Below, in pieces: positions 18,061-28,213 of a stretch of 64,000 nt of DNA (position 1 is the stretch's first letter; each line of letters starts with the position of its first letter). The notes beneath the pieces are model-generated. The model had not been told where the DNA came from, did not search any database, and was given only the letters and a program-made list of their open reading frames with translations. Source of the stretch: CAWANF01 sp963783355 (GTDB taxonomy: Bacteria; Bacteroidota; Rhodothermia; Balneolales; DATFMH01); NCBI GenBank assembly GCA_963783355.1, contig CAWANF010000007.1, positions 399,595 through 463,594 of the forward strand, in the 5' to 3' direction. The position numbers were made by a program, and so were the translations under genes.

Positions 18061-18094
18061 AAAAAAAGCTCTCCATTTTGGGAGAGCTTTTTTT
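18061..18094. terminator. Bidirectional terminator
   Basis: AAAAAAAGCTCTCC, loop ATTTTG, GGAGAGCTTTTTTT. The symmetric A and T runs make it work for both convergent genes (DUF4097 from the left, tricorn from the right). Confidence 0.9.
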
Positions 18095-18111
18095 TAACAT
18101 TACTAATTACG

Positions 18112-21100
18112 TCACTCATTTTTTACCGGTGAAGCCGGACGAACAGGCAACTTAACCGGTTGACTATCAGCTAATTTTGTTAACTCAGCTACACCTCTTT
18201 CGAGTTGTGGATCACGACCCTGGATAATGGCTTTCGGATCATTTTCGACCACGATATCAGGATCGACTCCATGGCCCTCAATAATCCAATCGCCCTTAGC
18301 CGACAGGAATCCGAATTCCGGCACATTCACAGTTCCTCCATCAATAAGCGTACCCCGGTTGGTGATACCAATGACACCGCCCCAGGAACGTTTTCCAATT
18401 AGCGGACCCAGGTTCGCCTTTTTAAACATTGCCGGGAAAATATCTCCATCGGAAGCCGATGTTTCATTGATCAGGCAGACCAAATGGCCGGGAAATACGG
18501 TACTCGGGTAAAGATTAGGAACATCGCTGGTGCGCGCGAATTGTGCCGCCAGCAACTTGCGGCGTAACCGTTCAATCAGCATCTGTGAAACATTTCCGCC
18601 GCCATTACTGCGAACATCAACAACGAGCCCTTCCTTGTTTTTGATTTGCGGATAATACCATTTGATGAATTCACGAATCCCGTTCGATCCCATATCCGGA
18701 ATATGGAGATAACCGAAACGGCCATTGCTCATTTTTTCCACCATTTCGCGATTACGATTAGTCCATTCGTGGTAAATCAGGTTGGATTCGGACGATATCG
18801 GCTCGATCGTAATTTTGCGGGATCCATTGAAAACCGGTTTACTGTTAAGCGTCAGTTCCACCGGCTGCTTCGATTTGAATCTCAACATCCGGTACGGATT
18901 GTCATTAGTTGTTAACTCCTGTCCGTCGATAGCTAAGATATAATCTCCTTCAGAAGCATTGATCCCCACTTCTGAAAGGGGCGAACGGTATCTCTTTTCA
19001 GCATTGTCCCCTTTGAAAATATGAGATATCCGGTACTTTCCTGAATTTTCGTCAGGCGTTAACCGGGCGCCCAAAAGGGCCACATCCGGACGATCGGGAA
19101 TCTCGAAATCTCCACCGCTGATATAGGCATGAGAAACGCTCAATTCAGCAATCATTTCACTGATCACATAGTTCAAATCGGACCGGTGCGCTACATATTT
19201 TAACAAAGGTTTGTATTGATCGTGCAGGGCTTTCCAATCGTATCCGTGCATATTATCAACGTAGAAGAAATCGCGATAGCGGCGCCAGACTTCCTCAAAA
19301 ATCTGGGCCCATTCTTCCGCGGGAACCCGGTAGGTTGTCAGGTCGCTGACGGATACGCTCTTTTTCGAACCTTCCCCTTTTTGGACATCATAAAGATTAA
19401 AACCACCGTTTTGCCGAAGCAGGATATGTGAACCGTCGGGTGTTCTGGCAAAACCGGAAATTCCTTCCGCCAGTTTTTTTGTTTTTCGGTCCTTTATATT
19501 GAAAATTTCAACCGATGGTTTGATATCGCTGGAACGGCCATAATAAAATGGTCCGCCTTTACCCAGAATGATATTACCTTTCGACGCGATGAGTCCGAGA
19601 TAATTATCTGCGGCGACCGGCACCAGCATCACGCGATCTCCCAAACCTTCAAAATCTATTTTAAGAGATTCTTTCGGTTCATCTTTTTTAGCTTTTTTAT
19701 TTTTAGAATCATTCTCAGAATCCTTCATTTCGGGTTGAGTGACTTCAACACCTTCGGGCGGGAACAGGTTCGGAACATCTTTTCTCAATGCGACGGCATA
19801 AACATTGGTTTCGCGATCCGTCACATAATTCCATTCAATCGAACCGATTTGCGGGGCGAATTCGCGATCAGACAGGTAGAACAGGTACCTGCCTTCCGGA
19901 TCCCATGATGGATTAAATTGGTTGAATGAATTATTGGAAACCCGATGGTTTTTATTCGACTGGACATCATAAACATATATGGATTTCATGCCATTTTTTT
20001 CGCTCAGTGAATAAGCCAGAAATGTTCCTTTAGGCGACCAGGTATAATCCCGAAGTTGCCCCTCCGGTTCATCAGCAATCTGGCGAACATTACGATTAGC
20101 CACATTCAAAAGATATAGCTTCCCGTCTTTATCGCTGAAAGCGATGAATTTCGCGTCGGACGACCATACCGGTTTGTATCGCATCGCCTTACCATTGTGG
20201 GTCAGTTGTTCCGGTTTCGATGTTCCATCTGGTTTCATCAGGTATAATTCTTCCTCACCGCTCATATCCGAAATAAAGGCGATTTGTTTTCCATCCGGCG
20301 ACCACCTGGCCCATTTGTCATGTGCATTAGACGAATTAGTCAGATTTCGGGTAATACCTTTCTCCACTGGAACCGTAAAAATATCTCCACGGGCGACAAA
20401 AAGTGCTTTTTTTGCATCCGGGCTAAGGCTATAATCTTCAATATTTTTGCTCACCTTAATATGCGATGGTCGTTTTGCCAGTCCATCATCCGGCACATAA
20501 ATAGCCAACTTTTTATTTTCGTTCGTTTTGGTGTCAAAAATCTGAAGTTGTCCGTCTTGCTCATAAACAATCCGGCCCTGTTCATCGGCGCTTGGCCAGC
20601 GGACATCCCATTTAGTATTATGAGTAAGCTGACCAATTGTTTTGTCGGAAATATTATAAGAATAGAGGTTCAGTTTCCCGTCGCGATCGGAAGCGAAATA
20701 TATCTTGTCGCCAATCCACATTGGATCCCGCTCGGTACGAGGATGATTGGTTATCTGCTCAACTTCATTCGTTACCAAATTGAAAATATACAGGTTTTGA
20801 GCCCATCCGCCCTGGTATCTTTTCCAGGTTCTGAAATCCCTGAAAAGCGGACTATATACAACTTTTTTGCCATCAGGCGAATAATCGCCGGCTCCTGACT
20901 GTGGCATGGGTAACGATTTTGGTAATCCGCCATTTAAGGAAACGTTGTATAACTTCGTTTCCGAAAGTCCCCAGCTGTCTCTGACCGAACGGAATAAAAC
21001 GGATTTTCCATCGGGGGCCCAGCCGTAGACCTGGTTATCGTAGCCCCATCTTGGAGGCAACGGACCCAAAGCCGGATAATACGTTAATTGTTTGGGCACA

Positions 21101-21444
21101 CCGCCTTCGGCCGGAATCACATAGACCTGTTCATCACCATCATACTGTCCGGTAAAAGCAATTTGTTTGCCATCGGGTGAAAATTTCGCAAATAATTCGA
21201 CTCCCGGATGAGCGGTTAAACGTCGTGCCGTTCCGCCGTCTGTTGAGACAATCCACAAATCACCGGCATAAGTAAAAACAACCTGGCTGCCATGAATATC
21301 CGGAAAACGAAGTAAGCGAGTTTCTTTATTTTGGGCAAGTGCTTTTGTATTCAAAAAAAGAGATATACAAAAGACCAGAGAAGTGAATAACACAAACACT
21401 TCAGAGCGATAGGTATCCCATCGCCTGTAAACTTGGACGAGCAT
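18112..21444 (-). CDS. Tricorn protease homologue, secreted
   Basis: 1110 residues, full family length. A signal peptide/TM segment at about residues 15-37 ends in ALAQ. WD/TolB-like propeller repeats follow (many SPDGK(Q/K)IAF phrases up to about residue 560), then a Lys/Glu-rich linker near residues 570-600. A second propeller-like region leads to C1 with catalytic His in SHAYISGGD (about residue 771), PDZ, and C2 with nucleophile Ser in SASDGD (about residue 995) and the VDVRSNGGGN strand. It should degrade peptides in the periplasm or at the surface. It is transcribed alone. Confidence 0.93.
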   Translation of the reverse strand: MLVQVYRRWDTYRSEVFVLFTSLVFCISLFLNTKALAQNKETRLLRFPDIHGSQVVFTYAGDLWIVSTDGGTARRLTAHPGVELFAKFSPDGKQIAFTGQYDGDEQVYVIPAEGGVPKQLTYYPALGPLPPRWGYDNQVYGWAPDGKSVLFRSVRDSWGLSETKLYNVSLNGGLPKSLPMPQSGAGDYSPDGKKVVYSPLFRDFRTWKRYQGGWAQNLYIFNLVTNEVEQITNHPRTERDPMWIGDKIYFASDRDGKLNLYSYNISDKTIGQLTHNTKWDVRWPSADEQGRIVYEQDGQLQIFDTKTNENKKLAIYVPDDGLAKRPSHIKVSKNIEDYSLSPDAKKALFVARGDIFTVPVEKGITRNLTNSSNAHDKWARWSPDGKQIAFISDMSGEEELYLMKPDGTSKPEQLTHNGKAMRYKPVWSSDAKFIAFSDKDGKLYLLNVANRNVRQIADEPEGQLRDYTWSPKGTFLAYSLSEKNGMKSIYVYDVQSNKNHRVSNNSFNQFNPSWDPEGRYLFYLSDREFAPQIGSIEWNYVTDRETNVYAVALRKDVPNLFPPEGVEVTQPEMKDSENDSKNKKAKKDEPKESLKIDFEGLGDRVMLVPVAADNYLGLIASKGNIILGKGGPFYYGRSSDIKPSVEIFNIKDRKTKKLAEGISGFARTPDGSHILLRQNGGFNLYDVQKGEGSKKSVSVSDLTTYRVPAEEWAQIFEEVWRRYRDFFYVDNMHGYDWKALHDQYKPLLKYVAHRSDLNYVISEMIAELSVSHAYISGGDFEIPDRPDVALLGARLTPDENSGKYRISHIFKGDNAEKRYRSPLSEVGINASEGDYILAIDGQELTTNDNPYRMLRFKSKQPVELTLNSKPVFNGSRKITIEPISSESNLIYHEWTNRNREMVEKMSNGRFGYLHIPDMGSNGIREFIKWYYPQIKNKEGLVVDVRSNGGGNVSQMLIERLRRKLLAAQFARTSDVPNLYPSTVFPGHLVCLINETSASDGDIFPAMFKKANLGPLIGKRSWGGVIGITNRGTLIDGGTVNVPEFGFLSAKGDWIIEGHGVDPDIVVENDPKAIIQGRDPQLERGVAELTKLADSQPVKLPVRPASPVKNE

Positions 21445-21857
21445 GTTTTCCTCCCTTGATAAATAATAGTTTTGATAGTAGTTATAAGTATATGCTTAAT
21501 TATGAATAAAGCAAGAAGTGTCAGTTAATTCTATTCAATAGGATTTTTGGTAAAACTTTGGAGGAATACCCAAAAAAATTTGACTTAGACAGACCCGAAA
21601 CCGTTTACGACACTAAAATAACCAGGTTAGACAATTCTTCTTAATTCACACTACTAATTGGCTTATAAGGAATTAAAAGGTAAATAATTCTTTAGGATTT
21701 ATATAATTCGTATATTTTTGTCTTAATTTAAAATTGTATTATATTAGGTACTGTTAATTACCTGTAAAATAATAAGATTGGTTGGTGTTATAATTAAGGC
21801 GAAAAACACTTCTGAAGTCACTTCTTTTAAAGACCTGTAATCCGAAATATTTCTTAT
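21445..21857. promoter_or_regulatory. Divergent intergenic region, AT-rich
   Basis: The gap separates the divergent tricorn gene and the broken kinase. It should hold both promoters. I see no convincing motif, repeat or small gene. Confidence 0.3.
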
Positions 21858-24020
21858 ATGCAAAGCCTGGTACCTGGCGAGATCCCGTCAATATTATTTG
21901 AATTCAATCCAAACCCGATTGCTCATTTTTGATTTGGATGATTTGAAGATTTTAAATGTTAATCAATCGGCATGCAATGTGTACGGTTATTCTTCCTGTG
22001 AATTTAGCGAATTAAAAGTCACTAACCTGCACCCTGAAACAAGTCAATCTTCCGTTGCCTACTCGCTATTCAAAGACACACGTGGCTACGATGATAACGG
22101 GATATGGATTCATAAAAAGAAGGACGGAAGTGAATTTCCGGTACGTGTAATTGTTCAAACCATACAATACAAGGGAAAACACTCCAAATTATCTATAATC
22201 CAAGATTTATCTTCACAGGTACAGCCTGACGAAGTTTTAAAACTGGCATATAACAAATTAAAATATCACATCATCAACAGCCCTTTGGCTGTTATTGAAT
22301 GGGATAAGTATTTCCGGCTTACCTCCTGGTCGAAAAAAGCTGAAAACATCTTTGGCTATGCCGAATCCGAGGTTTTGGGCCATACCCTTTTCAGCCTGTC
22401 TGATTTCGTTGTAGAACCACTAAATAAATCAAAAATTAAAGACAGCATCTTTAAGATTATTAAAGGCATTGAAAATAATTCACAGTTTGAATTAAAAATA
22501 AAAACAGCAAACGGAAATATCATTTATACGCGATGGTATAATTCTGCTATGTTTAATGACAATGGCCGGGTTACCTCGTTGCTATCATTCGTTGAAGACA
22601 TTACCGATCGCAAAAAATCCGGCAAAAAATTAAAAGAAAGTCAAAAACTTTATAAATCATTATTTGATAACGCCTTAGATGCCATTTTACTGGCTAATGA
22701 CGATGCCGACTATATTGATGCAAATGAATCAGCTTCTCACTTATTAGGTTTCAGCAAAAAAGAATTCATACGTTAAACCTCAAAGATGTGACCCCGGCAC
22801 CAAATAAAATCAAGCTTTCAGGGAATGGAACAAATTCATAAAAACCGGGTATGCATCCGGTGAATTTCAGCTTAAGAACAAAAAATGGAGAGATCATCGA
22901 TAGCGAATTCCGGGCTGTGGCCAATATTATACCCGGTATCCATCTTTCCATTTTACATGACATCACGAAACGAAAAATCATTGAGAAAGAACTCTTAGAA
23001 GAAAAAAAATTCACGGATTCAGTTGTCAACAGCTTACCGGGCCTGTTTTTTGTAGCCAATGAAAATGGCCAGTTGGTTCGCTGGAATGATAATATGGAAA
23101 AAATATTAGGATATTCGTCGGAAGAATTGGTTACTGTACAACCGCTGGATTTTTATGCAGAAGAGGACCGTGAAATGGCTTTGCAAAAAATTATGGAAGT
23201 CAACGAAGTGGGTCGAAGCAGTGGTGAGATGAAATTACAAACTAAAACCGGCGAAAAAATACCCTTTTTCATCAATGCTTCTCTTATTAGTTACAATGAT
23301 AAAAATTATATAGTGGGAGCCAGTGTAGACATTTCCAAATTAAAAGAAGCCGAAGAAATTGTATTGAATTCATTGAAAGAGAAAGAAGTCTTATTGGCTG
23401 AAATACATCATAGAGTTAAAAATAACCTGGCCGTAATATCAGGACTGTTGCATTTGCAAAGAGATATTACTGACGACGAAAAAGCACAAAAAGCTCTATA
23501 TGACAGCCAGTTGCGAATACATTCCATTGCTATGATTCATGAGATGCTTTATAAAAATGAATATTTATCAAAAATTAAGTTTGATGTATATGCACATCAT
23601 CTTTGCCAATATATATTTGAGTCCTGGGATTTGGACAACGGATATGATAATTATACGATACAAGAATGCAACACCTACCTGAATATTAATCAGGCAATAC
23701 CACTGGCTTTGATATTAAACGAACTGATTAATAATGCTCTTAAACATGGTTCTTGTAAAAAATGTGGCAAAGGGCATGTTAGAATTTTGTTCCAAAATTC
23801 GGGATCAGATTTTATAATGCAGGTTAAGGACAACGGGCCCGGAATTCCCGAAAACAAAAACTTCAATAGTTACAATTCCCTGGGTATGAAACTAATCCGA
23901 GCTCTGACTCAGCAATTAAAAGCAAGTTTCGTTTATGAATACGATGACGGTACCGTAATAACTATAAAATTTAAAATGGATCAGCCTAACCGAATTTACG
24001 AGAGTCCGATGGTATTCTAA
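21858..24020 (+). pseudogene. PAS-domain HisKA_2 histidine kinase, multiply frameshifted
   Basis: Conceptual product of ~715 residues: an N-terminal PAS starting MQSLVPGEIPSILFEFNPNP, at least three more PAS domains, then a HisKA_2 phosphoacceptor EIHHRVKNNLAVISGLLHLQ and an HATPase with NELINNALKHG and DNGPGIPE. The reading frame shifts near 21925, near 22770, near 22814 and near 22890, giving two long open segments (21898-22776 and 22851-24020). Between them, LNLKDVTPAPNKIK and AFREWNKFIKTGYASGEF continue the same PAS domain in two different frames. The downstream half with the kinase core is intact. No transmembrane segment, so a cytoplasmic sensor if it were repaired. Confidence 0.8.
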
Positions 24021-24101
24021 AATATCCTAATGAATGCTCACTAATGTCTTTATTAACTTACTGTTAAACTAAGGACAAATTATATCAGGAAAGATGCCTT
24101 C

Positions 24102-25253
24102 ATGAGTTCAGCCATCAAAATAATTGCTTTTATTTTGAGTATGAGAGTATTGGCATGTAATAATAACAATGATGTCAGGGGACAATACTCAGCCGTTAAA
24201 GCCTTTCCAAATCTCACTTTTTCAAGCCCTGTCGATATACAGTTTGTGAATGATGGACAAAACAATGTTTATGTAGTTGAGCAATCTGGTATTATCCGTG
24301 TGTTTAATAATGAAAGCAGCGTTACCTCATCCAAAATTTTTCTTGATATCACTGATCGGGTGTTAAGCGGTGGGGAACAGGGTTTGCTCGGACTCGCATT
24401 CCACCCTGATTTCAAAAACAATGGGATATTTTATGTCGACTATACCACTTCCAATCCACGAAGAACCGTTATTTCCCGTTTTAACATAAAATCAAATACT
24501 CCAAACGAAGCCGATCCTTCAAGTGAAGAGCGAATCCTGGAAATAAACCAGCCGTATTCGAATCATAATGGCGGGCGGATCCTGTTCGGTCCGGATGGAT
24601 ACCTGTATATCGGAATGGGAGACGGCGGATCGGGTGGCGATCCACATGGAAATGGCCAAAACAGGCAAACATTATTGGGAGCTATCCTTCGAATTGACGT
24701 CGATCATGCTGCTGCCGGAAAACTATATGGCATACCCGCGGATAATCCTTTTGTCGGAAACACAAATGGTTTCAGAGAAGAAATCTACGCTTACGGACTG
24801 CGGAATCCATGGCGTTTTAGCTTCGATCCGGTAACGAAAGAACTATGGGCCGGCGATGTCGGACAAAATAAGTATGAAGAAATTGATATCATCAAACCGG
24901 GTAAAAATTACGGATGGAATATTGTAGAAGGATTTCATTGCTATAGCCCGTCAAGCGGATGCGATACAACGGGATTAGTCCCCCCGGTTTGGGAATATTC
25001 TCATGATGAAGGTCATTCCATCACCGGAGGCATCGTTTATCGTGGCAAGAATATTTCATCGCTTAATGGCCAATATATCTACGCCGATTTTGTGAAAAAT
25101 AAAGTCTGGGCGCTGGAATATGTTTCTCAAAACAATATCCGAAATCGATTATTGTTCAATGTCGACAATGTCAGTTCTTTCGGAACCGATCCTGACGGAG
25201 AAGTCTACCTGTGTTCTTTCGACGGGAATATTTATAAGATTTCAGGTGATTAA
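24102..25253 (+). CDS. PQQ-type sugar dehydrogenase (GSDH/YliI family) lipoprotein
   Basis: 383 residues. The N-terminus ends in a lipobox (VLAC at about residues 16-19), so it is probably a lipoprotein. The body has the soluble glucose/sorbosone dehydrogenase beta-propeller motifs: GGEQGLLGLAFHPDF, YSNHNGGRILFGPDGYLYIGMGDGGSGGD, YGLRNPWRFSFDP and GDVGQNKYEEIDII. These are the PQQ- and calcium-binding segments of the family. It would oxidise aldose sugars in the periplasm. It converges on ada, with only 37 bp between the stops. Confidence 0.9.
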   Translation: MSSAIKIIAFILSMRVLACNNNNDVRGQYSAVKAFPNLTFSSPVDIQFVNDGQNNVYVVEQSGIIRVFNNESSVTSSKIFLDITDRVLSGGEQGLLGLAFHPDFKNNGIFYVDYTTSNPRRTVISRFNIKSNTPNEADPSSEERILEINQPYSNHNGGRILFGPDGYLYIGMGDGGSGGDPHGNGQNRQTLLGAILRIDVDHAAAGKLYGIPADNPFVGNTNGFREEIYAYGLRNPWRFSFDPVTKELWAGDVGQNKYEEIDIIKPGKNYGWNIVEGFHCYSPSSGCDTTGLVPPVWEYSHDEGHSITGGIVYRGKNISSLNGQYIYADFVKNKVWALEYVSQNNIRNRLLFNVDNVSSFGTDPDGEVYLCSFDGNIYKISGD

Positions 25254-25290
25254 TGAAACTCCACTGGAAAATTCCGAACCAGAGAATCTC

Positions 25291-26343
25291 TCACAATTCA
25301 TTATCTCCCTGTTCTAGTTCCAATAAGTATTTTTTTCTCCATAAACCGCCGCCATAACCGCATAAAGTACCGTCTTTTCCAATAACCCGATGACAAGGTA
25401 TGATGATAGCGATCCGGTTATCTCCATTTGATCGTGCCACGGCTCTGACGGCTTTTGGATTTTCAATGGCGATGGCCTGTTCTTCATAAGAACGGGTCGA
25501 TCCATATGGAATTTCCATTAATTGATTCCATACTTTCTGCTGAAAATCCGTTCCTGGGGTTACAAGTGGAATTGAAAAGTTTTTCCGCCGGCCTTTAAAA
25601 TATTCATCAATTTGCCTGGCCGTTTCTTCGGTAAAAGAGTTAGTTCCCGGGACGAAAACGGCATTCAGACGTTGAGTTAATCGTTTTAGCTGTGTTTCGA
25701 GCATTCTCCGATCGACAAATTCAAGCAGACATAATCCTTCGTCCGTTGTTCCGCAAAGCATGGGTCCGAGCGGTGTTGTTACACGATTCAAATAAATCAA
25801 CGTGGCATTTTTCCCTTTTGCCGGTGTCTTCCCAATCCAGTTTTTTATCGCATCACGAAAACCGCTCAACGATTCATAGCCATGTTCAAAAGCCGTCTGT
25901 GTCATATTCTCTCCATGTTTTATTCGTCCCATCGCCATTCCCAGCCTTCTCAGACGCAGGTAACACTGAAATGTCATGCCATGATTCTTCTTAAACCAGC
26001 GTCTTAACCGGTTTGGATTCACGCCAAATTCACGCAATTCATAATCCGTCCATCGTTTGGCAGGGAGTTGATCTACTTCATCCAGTACCCGGATAACCCA
26101 GTTTGGATTCATTCCTTTAGGCTGTATTGGTTTACATCGTTTGCACGGACGATAACCGGCATCCAGGGCTTCTTTCGCCGAGCCAAAAAAATCAACATTT
26201 TCACGTAATGGTTTTCGGGCTGAACACGTTGGCCGGCAAAAAATCCCGGTCGTTTTTATACCTGCGAAAAAAACGCCCTCGTAGTTGGAATCTTTTTCGA
26301 CGAGAGCTTTGTACATTTCTTCCCGGGAAGGTAGTTTTTGCAT
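25291..26343 (-). CDS. ada: Bifunctional Ada: methylphosphotriester / O6-alkylguanine repair and regulator
   Basis: 350 residues. The N-terminal zinc domain has Cys36, Cys40, Cys67 and Cys70 (GIFCRPTC and YRPCKRC), matching the four ligands of E. coli Ada, of which the first accepts the methyl from phosphotriesters. An AraC-type DNA-binding region follows (LREFGVNPNRLRRWFKKNHGMTFQ). The C-terminal O6-alkylguanine transferase has the active-site IIPCHRVIGKDGTLCGYGGG. All three modules of the adaptive-response protein are present. It is a single gene without alkB or alkA beside it. Confidence 0.96.
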   Translation of the reverse strand: MQKLPSREEMYKALVEKDSNYEGVFFAGIKTTGIFCRPTCSARKPLRENVDFFGSAKEALDAGYRPCKRCKPIQPKGMNPNWVIRVLDEVDQLPAKRWTDYELREFGVNPNRLRRWFKKNHGMTFQCYLRLRRLGMAMGRIKHGENMTQTAFEHGYESLSGFRDAIKNWIGKTPAKGKNATLIYLNRVTTPLGPMLCGTTDEGLCLLEFVDRRMLETQLKRLTQRLNAVFVPGTNSFTEETARQIDEYFKGRRKNFSIPLVTPGTDFQQKVWNQLMEIPYGSTRSYEEQAIAIENPKAVRAVARSNGDNRIAIIIPCHRVIGKDGTLCGYGGGLWRKKYLLELEQGDNEL

Positions 26344-26729
26344 CTCTTTTTATGGATAATATAGAGTGGACAGCCCCGGTTTTCTACCGATAATTTATCA
26401 TTGAATTTTTTGTCTTCCAGCTTAAAAAGGATTGGAATGGATATGAAACTGGTATCAAATCCTGTTATAATTTGCCACGTATTTTCGCAGATCCAAATTG
26501 ATATTTCATCATAATGTGAATCATCTTTTTAACAGAATGTAGTTTTTGAAAATTTTTGCTGAGCGACACAAAAAGTAAATGACTTCGCCAGCCTTCAGGT
26601 GCCTTATTTCTTTGTGTCTCTGTCTTTTTCTTACTCCCTTAAAAAAATCTAATGCATTCCTAAATGCACAATCAATAATATATTAATACAAGCATTTTTA
26701 AGGGCCTAAATCAGAAAGAGGAGGCACCT
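26344..26729. repeat. Intergenic region with dispersed phrase and inverted GACACAAA arms
   Basis: No gene-like frame. GACACAAA (from 26575) and TTTGTGTC (from 26611) form arms around a ~28-bp centre; the right arm reads on as TTTGTGTCTCTGTC. This matches the dispersed 'ACACAAAG / CTTTGTGTC' intergenic phrase type also seen near 4130 and 8700. The promoters of ada and the methyltransferase must also lie here. Confidence 0.35.
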
Positions 26730-27530
26730 ATGCCCAAAGTAGCAGAAGTTCAAGAAGCACAACAAATTATGTGGGCGAGAGGCAATTATGCCAGAATTAA
26801 TTCAAAGCTTGTTATTGTCTCGGAGCAACTTTGTGAAAGCATCGATCTGCATGGCGGAAAAACCGTTTTGGATGTTGCAACCGGTCATGGAAACACGGCT
26901 CTCGCCGCAGCACGGCGTGAATGTATAGTAACCGGTATCGATACGGTTAATTCATTGATGGACCAGGGACGTGAACGGGCAAAAGCTGAGGGATTAAAAG
27001 TCGATTTTAAAGAAGGAGATGCAGAACATATACCATTTCCTGACGAAAGTTTTGATTATGTATTGTCAACTTTTGGAGTTCAATTCACCACAAATCATTC
27101 AAAAGCAGCCAGCGAACTGATACGTGTTTGTAAACCGAAAGGAAAAATAGGATTAGTAAACTGGACCTCAAGTGGTTTCCTGGCCGAATTAAATGCGATT
27201 CTTTCTGAATATGTTCCTCCGCCAACGATACCATCGCCTTATGTTTGGGGCGAACGCGGGAAGCTTCATGATTTTTTTGGCGATGAAATCGTGCATCTTG
27301 AAATCACTCCCCGGACATTCACCTATCGTTTCCCGACTCCGGATGCCTGGATGCAGTGTTTCCGTACACGATACGGGCCTTTCATTTTGGCTTACGAATC
27401 ACAATCTGAAGAGAAACGCGAACATATGAAAAGGGAGATTAAAGAGCTAATCCAGGCTTATAACCGCTCTGGTGATGAGACACTGATTCTTCCGGTTGAT
27501 TATGCCGAAGTAACTGTTGTTCGTCGTTGA
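26730..27530 (+). CDS. Class I SAM-dependent methyltransferase (UbiE/Methyltransf_11-like)
   Basis: 266 residues. Motif I is VLDVATGHGNTALAAA (about residues 46-61), the acidic post-I loop VTGIDTVNSLMDQG follows, then EGDAEHIPFPDESFDYVLSTFGVQF (motifs II/III) and a KPKGKIGLVNWT strand. A strong GAGGAGG ribosome binding site precedes the ATG. Proteins of this sub-type methylate small molecules in the cytoplasm; the substrate is unknown. It stands alone, next to ada. Confidence 0.88.
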   Translation: MPKVAEVQEAQQIMWARGNYARINSKLVIVSEQLCESIDLHGGKTVLDVATGHGNTALAAARRECIVTGIDTVNSLMDQGRERAKAEGLKVDFKEGDAEHIPFPDESFDYVLSTFGVQFTTNHSKAASELIRVCKPKGKIGLVNWTSSGFLAELNAILSEYVPPPTIPSPYVWGERGKLHDFFGDEIVHLEITPRTFTYRFPTPDAWMQCFRTRYGPFILAYESQSEEKREHMKREIKELIQAYNRSGDETLILPVDYAEVTVVRR

Positions 27531-27614
27531 TAAACGACAATTAAGCCATTTTTAAGTTTATCATCATCTTTTTAATTAGAATAAACATAATCAAACCAGA
27601 TATAACCTCTTTAT

Positions 27615-27664
27615 AAACATATAACTAAAACTTGTAATTATTTATTTTCTTTAGTTATATGTTT
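27615..27664. promoter_or_regulatory. AT-rich 15-bp inverted repeat upstream of the RRM gene
   Basis: AACATATAACTAAA (27616-27629) and its exact reverse complement (27650-27663) flank a 20-bp centre, with one further A-T pair outside. It lies 85 bp after the methyltransferase stop and ~108 bp before the RRM gene. It may be a weak terminator or an operator. Confidence 0.45.
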
Positions 27665-27771
27665 TAGATAAATTAGTGTACTTGCCGAATGACGGCGCAA
27701 CGTTATCAAGTTATTTGTGTGTTGGTAATTTGGTAACGTAATCGACATCAACACGCATAATTGAAAGTCTT

Positions 27772-28044
27772 ATGAAGTTATATGTTGGCAACCTTGCCTA
27801 TAGCGTTACAGAAAGTGACTTGACGAATGCTTTCTCCGAATTCGGAGAAGTGACAGAAGTAAATCTGATTACCGACAAATTCTCAGGACGTTCCAAAGGA
27901 TTTGCATTCGTAGAAATGCCAGATAAATCGGAAGCTCAAGAAGCAATTGATGCACTGAATGAAACCGCTCTGAAAGGTCGGGATATCAGAGTGAATGAAG
28001 CCAGACCGAAAGAGGATCGTCCCAGACGCCGTCAACGGTACTAG
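27772..28044 (+). CDS. RRM RNA-binding protein
   Basis: 90 residues, almost entirely one RNA recognition motif. RNP2 is KLYVGNLAY (residues 2-10) and RNP1 is KGFAFVEM (about residues 43-50), with the conserved aromatics. The C-terminus is an Arg/Lys/Pro tail (KEDRPRRRQRY). It matches the small single-RRM proteins of cyanobacteria and FCB bacteria, often cold-inducible. Likely a cytoplasmic RNA chaperone. The ~240-bp leader and the terminator immediately after make it a stand-alone unit. Confidence 0.95.
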   Translation: MKLYVGNLAYSVTESDLTNAFSEFGEVTEVNLITDKFSGRSKGFAFVEMPDKSEAQEAIDALNETALKGRDIRVNEARPKEDRPRRRQRY

Positions 28045-28067
28045 TATATTGAATCACAATTGAAAAG

Positions 28068-28100
28068 AGCCGTAATACAATGTTGTTTTACGGCTTTTTT
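28068..28100 (+). terminator. Terminator of the RRM gene
   Basis: AGCCGTAA and TTACGGCT arms are separated by a 12-nt loop and followed by TTTTT. It lies 23 bp after the stop codon. Confidence 0.85.
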
Positions 28101-28213
28101 ATTTCAAAAAACTTTCCAGTCGTTTCACTACCTTATTTTTATCAGTCTTGTTATGGTCCGAAAATCCCCGGACACAATCTTGTTACAATAACCCATTAAT
28201 AAACATTGAATCC

